A stretch of DNA of 64,000 nucleotides from positions 1 through 64,000 of the forward strand of contig NZ_JTAM01000060.1 in the NCBI RefSeq assembly GCF_000812565.1, written 5' to 3'. This DNA is from Flammeovirga sp. OC4 (GTDB taxonomy: Bacteria; Bacteroidota; Bacteroidia; Cytophagales; Flammeovirgaceae). The notes under the pieces were generated by a model, which made no database searches, had not been told where the DNA came from, and saw nothing but the letters and a program-made list of their open reading frames with translations. Both the position numbers and the translations under genes were made by a program. Below are positions 28,696 to 36,217 of this stretch, piece by piece (position 1 is the first letter of the stretch; each line of letters opens with the position of its first letter).

Positions 28696-29937
28696 CTATT
28701 GTTCGCAGTTTGCTACTTCATCACTTTCATTAATGACTGCTTTCTTTTGATGCGGGAATCCTATTGCTTCCACATTTGATATTTTTACATTATAATAACC
28801 ATTTGCATTATCTGCATTTCCATCTGCTCTGTATAAAATTGCAGCAACAGCAGGTGCTGGGTAGCTTTCACCGTCAGGATGTGCTTTTGAATGGATCAAT
28901 GGTTTAGCATCACAAGTGATGTATTTGAAATGCTTCGGTTTCACTTGAGCATTTTCACCGTAAGTCGCTTTTACATTTTTGACAATAGAAGTATTGGCAT
29001 AATACCCCGGCTTTAAGTTGAGTTTCTTTTGGTCTTTACTTGTATATCCTTTGTCAATTCTCAATGCAAAACCAGTATTTACCGTCTCCACTCCATCTAC
29101 TTCAATGTGTCCATTTCTGATAGCATGAGGAGAAATCATCACACCTGCATTACCATTTTGGCAGTAAATATTTTTCGCATAAATATCATGATTACCACCT
29201 GTTTGAGCGTTGTTCATTTTCTTTAAACCTGTCTCTAAACGAAGTGTTACACCACCATCACCCCAAAGGTCTTTAAAGAAAACATTTTTAAGTGCTTGAG
29301 ATTGCACTAAACCGTAACCATAATGTGCTTTCTCAATTCTACAGTTTTTCACTACGCCATTATCAGACATCACAAACTTACCATTGACTTTAGCATAACC
29401 CATCGTAATAGAAGAGAATTTTGTATTATCATCAATACAATTCATGTCTGCAATCAAAAAGTTATGGGCATTTGTCATGCTGAATACTCTTACGTTTTTA
29501 TTAGCTACTTTACTGATATCTACCTTGTATTGCCCTTTATCACCTCTCACACTTACATTTTCAACATAGTTGCCTTTTGTTCCGAAATCAAAAACTCCAT
29601 AATTTTTATTTTTCGGAGGAATAACTGGGTAAATCACGGCATCTTTTGAAATCACGATATGTACATTTGACTTTACTTCAATGCTTCCGAAATAATATTT
29701 ACCAGCAGTAATGTTGATACGTCCACCTTTCTTCAAAGCCGTCATATCATCAATTGCTTTTTGCAACTGTGCACTATCGTCTCTATCGTCTTTATTGTTC
29801 ACCTTATAATCTTTTACAAGGTCAACAGTCTTTGAGACTTGATTGATTTTGTCTTGGTAAAAATTGCTTTCTTTTTGTGCAAAAGTGAAGCTGGCACTTA
29901 CAAGCAAAGCACCTAATGTTACGATAAGTCTTTTCAT
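28696..29937 (-). CDS. GH82 (iota-carrageenase)-like beta-helix protein without sorting domain
   Basis: This 413-residue exported protein has a signal peptide ending near FAQK. It is a close paralogue of 26645-28168 over the whole beta-helix, with the same residue numbering: Gln212, Arg233, Glu235 and His271 are kept, and Gly237 again sits where GH82 has the catalytic Asp. Further conserved phrases are IEKAHYGYGL, WGDGGVTLRLETGLKKM, NGNAGVMISPHA and PDGESYPAPAVAA. It ends at the helix and has no T9SS domain, so it should stay in the periplasm unless another route exists. It lies 63 bases behind the GH2 gene and may be co-transcribed with it. Keeping the same unusual residue in both copies argues against a chance mutation. 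Confidence 0.8.
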   Translation of the reverse strand: MKRLIVTLGALLVSASFTFAQKESNFYQDKINQVSKTVDLVKDYKVNNKDDRDDSAQLQKAIDDMTALKKGGRINITAGKYYFGSIEVKSNVHIVISKDAVIYPVIPPKNKNYGVFDFGTKGNYVENVSVRGDKGQYKVDISKVANKNVRVFSMTNAHNFLIADMNCIDDNTKFSSITMGYAKVNGKFVMSDNGVVKNCRIEKAHYGYGLVQSQALKNVFFKDLWGDGGVTLRLETGLKKMNNAQTGGNHDIYAKNIYCQNGNAGVMISPHAIRNGHIEVDGVETVNTGFALRIDKGYTSKDQKKLNLKPGYYANTSIVKNVKATYGENAQVKPKHFKYITCDAKPLIHSKAHPDGESYPAPAVAAILYRADGNADNANGYYNVKISNVEAIGFPHQKKAVINESDEVANCEQ

Positions 29938-30000
29938 TTCACGAAAATTTATTTGATTCTAATGAATTGAGCAAAAATGAAGGGCTCAATACAAAAAAAA

Positions 30001-33000
30001 TTAAAGGGCCTTTAGCTCATCAATACATAAGCCGTTGGCATTTAAAGTAGTCACACGAATGGTATTCGCACCTGATTGTAATGTCACATTGATTTCATAT
30101 TCATTCCAATCTTTTCTATATTTCTCTACTGCCTTCAGGGTCAATTCCTGACTTTCGCCATTGATGGTCAACAGTACTTTATGTTCTTGAATGTCTCTTT
30201 TGGATGCAGAGTATCTGATTTTCAATGTATATTCTCCCTCGCTTCCATCATTTTCTTGATACCACTCTATGTAGCCTCCTTGGTTTTTACCGAAATCGAT
30301 ATATCCTTTTCCATTAAAATTAGCGCCTTCAGAAGAGATGGTCACCTGATCAAAAGCGGCATCTTCTGCTTGATCACCACCTGGATTGATGGCTGTGACT
30401 ACAGGGGCCATTTCAAACCCTTCATCTTCAGCAAAACGCTCATACATACGGAGCACTTCTTTGTTATTAAATAAGACTAATGCTTTAACGGTCGTTCCTA
30501 ATTCAATATCAAATGACTGATCATATTTTGTAGAAGCAGTTGTGGGTTCGCTTCCGTCAGTAGTATAGAAAACACTAAAATCACCTTCTACACCATTTCC
30601 TCTTAATGTCATTTTCTCTACATCAATACTCACCTTCTTTGAGGTCAACAATCTTTTATCTCCCAAGATGGAACCTACAATTACATTCACATCTCCAGAG
30701 GCTTCCAAAGATTCAATATAAGCTCTTGTTAAACCATAAAAACCAATACGGTCAGTCGCTAAATAGTGCTTTTCCACATCTACAGGGCTACCATTATCCA
30801 ATGCTTTTACACGCCCTGCCCCTAATACTTTAAAGAAACTGCGGTTTTCGCCATAAGGGTAAAATTCCCCTTTCTCATCCGTTGTTGTTATTCTCAACTG
30901 TACTATATCTTCCTTGGTGTTGCTTAGTGATTCACCATCAATAGACAGTTTTATTTTAGCTGGCTGATCTGCTGTCGCAATGCTTTCTTCTGTTACCACT
31001 TTATTGTTTTTATACCCTACTGCTTTCAAGGTTCCTCTTTGATAACCAACCATCCATTGACATTGCATTTTATCCCATGATTTACCCGGCTTTTGTTTTC
31101 CTAAAGATTGCCCATTGAAAAACAATTCTACTTCATCACAATTAGAATACACCCAAACTGGAATTTCTACTCCTTTCTCTAACATGGGGTGTGTCCAATG
31201 AGGAAGAATGTGTACCATCGGTTCGTCCGTCCATTGTGATTGGTATAAATAGTAAAGGTCTTTTTCAAAATTGGCCATATCAATAGCTCCACCCATAAAG
31301 GATTTGAAAGGCCATCCGCCGTGTACAAAAGTAGCTTCACCAATATAGTCGTGACCCGTCCAACGGAATGATCCTGCATAATTTGGCATGTCTCTTAACT
31401 GCTCAATATTTTGTCTTGAAGTCAAACGTACCATAGCGTTATCATAACTTGAATTGAAAAGCTGTTTGTAATTCGCTTTCTTAGCAGAAGTGGTCCAATC
31501 ATATGTAAAAACCTCTTCTTCTGTCAAGTCGGGATATTCATAAGGTTGATGACGCACACACGGATAACCATCTCTGTACCATGTCAATGTTCTGTAAAAA
31601 CCTCTCACTTGGAAAGTGTGCGTATTTTCTGTACCGATAAATACTCTGTCCTTTTTTAAGTGATCAAAGAAACCTTTTCGTTCACTGTGGCCATTCACGC
31701 CAAAAACATCCATATAATCTGAACCTGAGTGCCCTGAAGTAACAGGTCTTGTATTATCCAATTCATGACATCTTGCCACCAATGCTTTTGCCGCTTCATC
31801 CCCTCTTGTTTCATTTCCTACGGAATAAATAATAATGGACGGGTGATTTCTGTCTCTCTTGATCCAATCCGTCACATCCTTGTTCCACCATTCCTCAAAA
31901 TAATGTGCTCCATAATCGTTCATGGCTTTTTTATGCCAGCCATCAAAGATCTCGTCCATCACAATCAAACCCATCTCATCACACATATCATAAAACTGAG
32001 GAGTCTGAGGGTTGTGGGCTGTTCTGATGGCATTGACACCCATCTTTTTTAATTGCTCTAAACGAAAACGTAAAATCTTATCCGGCACCGCCGCTCCCAA
32101 GGCTCCTGCATCTTGGTGATTACACACACCTTGTAATTTTATATTTTCACCATTGATCCAAACACCCGTTTCCGGTTTCCATTCCACATCCCTAACTCCA
32201 AACTTAGTCGTATAAACTTCTTCCGACTTCTTTAATTTAACTTTTGATACTGCTTTGTATAAATAAGGATTTGATGTAGACCAAAGCTCAGGAGCATCAA
32301 TTTGCATTTCCTGTTCCAAAGTCACCAGCTCATTTTCCATTAAAGAGAACTTTTTGGATGCACTCGCCACTACATTTCCTTCTTGATCCACAATGTCAGT
32401 CGTCAATGTTCCTTTGGCCTTCTTTAAAGTTTCATTCTTGATTTCTGTGGCAATATTTATTGTATTTTCGGCTGTTTTAATAAAAATACCGCTCGTAGGA
32501 ATATTCACTTTTTCTTTAATATCAATCCACGTATTAGCATAAATACCCGAGCCTGTATACCACCTTGCAGAAGGCTGAGCATCATTGTCTACACGAACGG
32601 TAAAAGTGATGGTTTTAGCATTTTCTACTTCTTCAGAAATATCATAATCAAAGGAAATCCATCCATAAGGGCGGTTTCCTAATTTACGTCCATTGGCCCA
32701 AACAGTGCTGTTCATAAATACACCATCAAATGCAATACGAACTGCTTTTCCTTTCCACTCTTCCGGTACTTCAATAGTTTTTCTATACCAACCAATTCCG
32801 GCAGGAAGATAACCACATTGTCCACCCATAGGGTGCTTTTCATTATATTCTCCTTCTATACTCCAATCATGAGGCAGATTGAGTTCTCTCCAATCTTTAT
32901 CATTGTAGTCTGAGAATTCTGCTCCTCTATGTTCCTCCAGTTTAAACTTCCAATCTTTATTAAAATTAAGTCTTTGCTGTGCTGTTAATTGCAGGGCTGA

Positions 33001-33033
33001 AAAAAGTAACCCCAGTATAAGTAAATACTTCAT
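30001..33033 (-). CDS. GH2 beta-galactosidase-like enzyme with C-terminal binding domains
   Basis: This 1010-residue exported enzyme has a signal peptide ending near LTAQ. The GH2 order is a sugar-binding sandwich (about 25-175), an Ig-like domain (to about 280), then the barrel (about 285-600). The barrel contains NAIRTAHNPQTPQFYDMCDEMG, the acid/base Glu408 in YSVGNETRG, and the nucleophile Glu469 in IGTENTHTF. Further sandwiches follow, including a chitobiase-like segment (YTTDGSEPTTAS near 845) and a final CBM6/35-like domain (about 890-1010). This layout is common in Bacteroidota beta-galactosidases. Some relatives are beta-glucuronidases, so specificity is not certain. It is probably periplasmic. 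It is the first gene of a two-gene unit with the GH82-like protein. Confidence 0.92.
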   Translation of the reverse strand: MKYLLILGLLFSALQLTAQQRLNFNKDWKFKLEEHRGAEFSDYNDKDWRELNLPHDWSIEGEYNEKHPMGGQCGYLPAGIGWYRKTIEVPEEWKGKAVRIAFDGVFMNSTVWANGRKLGNRPYGWISFDYDISEEVENAKTITFTVRVDNDAQPSARWYTGSGIYANTWIDIKEKVNIPTSGIFIKTAENTINIATEIKNETLKKAKGTLTTDIVDQEGNVVASASKKFSLMENELVTLEQEMQIDAPELWSTSNPYLYKAVSKVKLKKSEEVYTTKFGVRDVEWKPETGVWINGENIKLQGVCNHQDAGALGAAVPDKILRFRLEQLKKMGVNAIRTAHNPQTPQFYDMCDEMGLIVMDEIFDGWHKKAMNDYGAHYFEEWWNKDVTDWIKRDRNHPSIIIYSVGNETRGDEAAKALVARCHELDNTRPVTSGHSGSDYMDVFGVNGHSERKGFFDHLKKDRVFIGTENTHTFQVRGFYRTLTWYRDGYPCVRHQPYEYPDLTEEEVFTYDWTTSAKKANYKQLFNSSYDNAMVRLTSRQNIEQLRDMPNYAGSFRWTGHDYIGEATFVHGGWPFKSFMGGAIDMANFEKDLYYLYQSQWTDEPMVHILPHWTHPMLEKGVEIPVWVYSNCDEVELFFNGQSLGKQKPGKSWDKMQCQWMVGYQRGTLKAVGYKNNKVVTEESIATADQPAKIKLSIDGESLSNTKEDIVQLRITTTDEKGEFYPYGENRSFFKVLGAGRVKALDNGSPVDVEKHYLATDRIGFYGLTRAYIESLEASGDVNVIVGSILGDKRLLTSKKVSIDVEKMTLRGNGVEGDFSVFYTTDGSEPTTASTKYDQSFDIELGTTVKALVLFNNKEVLRMYERFAEDEGFEMAPVVTAINPGGDQAEDAAFDQVTISSEGANFNGKGYIDFGKNQGGYIEWYQENDGSEGEYTLKIRYSASKRDIQEHKVLLTINGESQELTLKAVEKYRKDWNEYEINVTLQSGANTIRVTTLNANGLCIDELKAL

Positions 33034-33655
33034 TTGAATTTCATTTTTATGTAATTGAAGTTAGGGTTCGTGCAACATACTTTCACCATTGCTATATAAC
33101 CGATAAGTGAGCATGATGCACGAAATACTAAATGCCCTCAATTACTACCGCCTTAGTACCAACACAAAAGTCTTTTTCTTTTCATAAAAAATTGAACCTC
33201 TGTGTATATAATGTGTACCTACAGAGATAAAACACTGAAATAGTGATCATTAACACCCTGTCAATTTTCTTTCATAGTTGTTTCAAAAAACGTATTGAGA
33301 CACTCTGAAAACCAATGTTTTTGAGGAGGGAAGAATGAAGAGGGCATGTGGTTTTCAGGTTGGTTCACTTGGGCTTTGCAATACATCCTCTTTTCGTATT
33401 TTTTCATTCACAATTACGTGCACCTCGACTAAAGTCTTGGGCTAGTGATATTGACTCCAACAACACTGAAGTATTGTTTACATTTTTCAACCTTCAAGGT
33501 TTCAGTCTTGACAAGGTTGAGCTATCACCTGCCAAGGTTTTAAATATAGTGTACAAAAGAAAAGAGATGATAAGAAAACCTATCACCTCTCGAATACTTA
33601 TTGTTGAATATTAACTGTGTTTTGAAGTTTTTTTATATGAAAATGGTTTTTATGA

Positions 33656-33776
33656 TGGAACGTAAGACACAAAGCATTGCGTTTCTACATTGGTTACCTA
33701 TCCTATCAATTGAATTGAGAAGATAAAATTGAAAGGATACTGCTCTTTAGAGCCACAATGCCTTGTGGCTTACGAA
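33656..33776. repeat. Inverted repeat pair, candidate second REPIN-like element
   Basis: Bases from 33661 (CGTAAGACACAAAGCATTGC...) match the reverse complement of about 33749-33774 over some 26 bases with about five differences. The right arm contains a perfect hairpin AGCCACAA-TGCC-TTGTGGCT (33751-33770). The left arm forms an imperfect version. Confidence 0.5.
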
Positions 33777-33810
33777 ACACTTATGCCTTTTAGACTATAC
33801 CCTTTCTTCG

Positions 33811-33978
33811 TAGACCCATAATTGAAATTATGGGCTTTTGGGAGGCTACCTCATTTTACATACGTTACCGTTAAATTTGATCTGATAATTAATTAGAATA
33901 ACTATATCGTCTAATTTTTTGATAACAACCATCAATTAAGAGAGCTACCCAAAAGCCCATGACTTCAGTCGTGGGTAT
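33811..33978. repeat. REPIN-like element: two inverted palindromic REP units
   Basis: The left unit has palindrome CCCATAATT-GA-AATTATGGG (33815-33834) followed by CTTTTGGGAGGCTAC. The right unit, read on the other strand, has CCCACGACT-GA-AGTCATGGG (33956-33975) followed by CTTTTGGGTAGCTC. So two about 38-base units face each other across about 95 bases of AT-rich DNA without an ORF. Such units resemble the subterminal palindromes recognised by IS200/IS605-type or RAYT transposases. No transposase is in this window. Confidence 0.7.
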
Positions 33979-33993
33979 TAAGAATTGTAGTTT

Positions 33994-35406
33994 TTATTTA
34001 ATTCCTTTAGCCTTTGCCTTCTTTTTATTCACTTGAAATAGGTGGCTATTTTTTGGCGTTACCTCTTTCCATCCGGCATACACTTCATTTTCCCATTCCA
34101 ATAACGCTTCCTTCATTTTTGATGCTCTTTTCGTTTCAACATCAATTTGATTGTGCTCTTCGGAGATGTCCTCTACAACATTGAACAACTCAAATTTTCC
34201 AGAATGATATTTCACCAATTTCCAATCCTCTTGCATGATGGCTGCATACTGATCTTCGTAGCTTCTCATAAAATAAAGGTTTCTCTTCTTCATGCTTTTT
34301 CCTTTTAAAGCAGGCATCAAACTCTTTCCTTGAATGTTGTTGTCTTTGTAAGTTTGCCCCGAAGCGATTTCCATTAGTGTTGGAAAAATGTCTATCGTTT
34401 GAATGGGTTTTGAGTATTCTGTTCCTGCTTTAGTAACGGATGGATATTTGATCATCATCGGTACTCTAGCCCCACCTTCTCCTAAGGTATTATGTCTTTT
34501 TCCTCCTGCTAGTGGTGTATTTTCAAAGAAGCTCCCTTGATCTGAAGTGATGATGACTACTGTATTTTCGTCCATCTTCAAACGTTTTAAGGTCTTCAAA
34601 ATAGTACCTACCGATTTATCCATGCTTTCTACCATAGCGTGATATTCTGCATATTTTGGCGACATTCCTTGATCAATATATTTCTGTACCAATTCCTTTT
34701 TTCCAATATGAGGACCGTGTACAGTATAGTACCAAAGGGTCATCATAAAAGGTTGTGGTTTATTATAATTTTCCAAGAAATGTACTGCCGTGTCAGTCAT
34801 AACTTCCGTAAGGTAAACATCTGGCTGATCATTGAACTCTTGGTAAGCATTTTTGTCTTTGAAGAATGGAGCATAATAGCTTTTCGGGTGACCGAAATTA
34901 CTGACGCCAATTTGCTCATCGAACCCTTGGTGAATAGGGTGAAAAGTTTCATGTCCCAGATGCCATTTTCCTAAAAAGGCGTTGTAGTAGCCATACTCTT
35001 TCAACTTCTCTGCATAAGTCACCTCTTCTAATGGCAACCAGTTTCTTGATCCTCTTTTGGCAGGGTCAATCGACCATAAACCAAACTCTTTTGTATTACT
35101 TCCATCAGGCATTTCGTGCCCAATATGACGAGGCATTTGTAAGCGTGCCGCTTCCTTTCCAGTCAATAATGAGGCTCTACTCGGACTACATGTAGGAGTA
35201 GGAATATACGCTCTTGTAAACTCCAAGCTTTCTTTTTTGAATTGATCCAAATGAGGAGTAACAAATGATTCATTTCTATAGCCCACATCTGACCATCCGT
35301 AATCATCCACAAATAAAAGTACAATATTAGGTTTCTCTTGTGCCATTACTGATGACATCGCTCCTATGCATAGAAGTAAAAGTAATCTGATTTTTTTCAT
35401 TACCAT
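33994..35406 (-). CDS. S1-family (formylglycine-dependent) sulfatase
   Basis: This is a 470-residue exported sulfatase of the alkaline-phosphatase superfamily; an ATG at 35400 is an equally good start. The signal peptide ends near VMAQ. The metal site begins with NIVLLFVDDYGWSDVG (Asp34, Asp35). The activation motif C-T/S-P-S-R is CSPSR with Cys73, which must be converted to formylglycine. Further hallmarks are GYYNAFLGKWHLGH, TSDQGSFFEN and a C-terminal FELFNVVEDISEEHNQI. It removes sulfate esters, probably in the periplasm. It is a single-gene unit between the REPIN-like region and a divergent TonB-dependent receptor. The subfamily cannot be assigned by eye. The anaerobic or FGE maturase needed for it is not in the window. 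Confidence 0.92.
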   Translation of the reverse strand: MVMKKIRLLLLLCIGAMSSVMAQEKPNIVLLFVDDYGWSDVGYRNESFVTPHLDQFKKESLEFTRAYIPTPTCSPSRASLLTGKEAARLQMPRHIGHEMPDGSNTKEFGLWSIDPAKRGSRNWLPLEEVTYAEKLKEYGYYNAFLGKWHLGHETFHPIHQGFDEQIGVSNFGHPKSYYAPFFKDKNAYQEFNDQPDVYLTEVMTDTAVHFLENYNKPQPFMMTLWYYTVHGPHIGKKELVQKYIDQGMSPKYAEYHAMVESMDKSVGTILKTLKRLKMDENTVVIITSDQGSFFENTPLAGGKRHNTLGEGGARVPMMIKYPSVTKAGTEYSKPIQTIDIFPTLMEIASGQTYKDNNIQGKSLMPALKGKSMKKRNLYFMRSYEDQYAAIMQEDWKLVKYHSGKFELFNVVEDISEEHNQIDVETKRASKMKEALLEWENEVYAGWKEVTPKNSHLFQVNKKKAKAKGIK

Positions 35407-36217
35407 TTCAGTTTATTATTTCCTTACAAAATTGAGGACAAACTGTTGTTTTAGATGTGTATCAGCATGTAAATAGTGTATCTACAAGTGTATTTCCAAA
35501 AGTTTTTGAGATATCATTTCTACCCAATATGTATCCATCAAACCAAAGACTTTAATTCTAATCCTTTTTAGGGCTTACTTTCAAGCTTCTTTCTTCTTCG
35601 TTTTTTTGAAACAAAAAGAAACAAAAAATTTAAGTCTTTGAAGTCAAAAGCTAAATTATTCTCTAATTACAGAGACAAACTGTTTTAAAAAGCAAATTTA
35701 TATTTAGAATGTATTACACACATCATTTTCTATTCTCAAAGAATTCACTATTTTCGCCACCAAACTAATAACAGTGTACTCGATCCGTATTTTTATACCC
35801 TATCAACTGCACTGATTGTATCTAACTTAAAACTTCTTTTCATCTATTTAAATTAAAAATTTATATGTTACAAAATCAAATCAGTCAATAAAAACTATAC
35901 TTTTTAATAACAGCTTTCACAAATAGTAGGTATTTCGTGAAAGCATATCAGCAAGAAACTACAACAAACAAAGTTTATCGTCTCCATTCAAATTAAATAA
36001 TCGTATTACATTAATCATTATTTCGTTACTCAATGGTAATTGGTTATTAATATTCATTTTTTTAAGTGAAAGAGCTCAATGAACTTATTTCTTGTTACCA
36101 TTTTGTTGATTAACTAAATACACAAACAATAAGTAAAGTGTCATACGATATTTCACTACAACTAAGTCATAGATCGTTGACATCATTCTACTACAAAAAC
36201 TTCAACAACAAAATCAA
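35407..36217. other. Divergent intergenic region
   Basis: The 811 bases between the leftward sulfatase and the rightward TonB-dependent receptor hold promoters for both, which I could not place, and repeat copy 4 at 35575-35655. No RNA gene or ORF is evident. Confidence 0.5.
35575..35655 (+). repeat. Dispersed intergenic repeat, copy 4 (part A)
   Basis: It carries TTACTTTCAAGCTTC, TTTCTTCTTCG, an A/T-rich hairpin (GTTTTTTTG against CAAAAAGAAAC), then AAACAAAAAATTTAAG and TTTGAAGTCAAAAGCTAAA. The last part matches copy 3 almost perfectly. Confidence 0.6.

Larger units (their letters stand above)
33034..33993. other. Repeat-rich intergenic region
   Basis: The 960 bases between a sulfatase gene and the GH2 gene carry the GH2 upstream region and two inverted repeat pairs (33656-33776 and 33811-33978). 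An 88-codon open frame at 33348-33614 on the plus strand has no signal, no family I recognise and unusual composition; I do not call it a gene. Confidence 0.5.

Noticed and set aside
33348-33614. 88-codon open frame on the plus strand
   Set aside because: It has no recognisable domain, sits in a repeat-rich intergenic region, and its composition is not like the surrounding genes.
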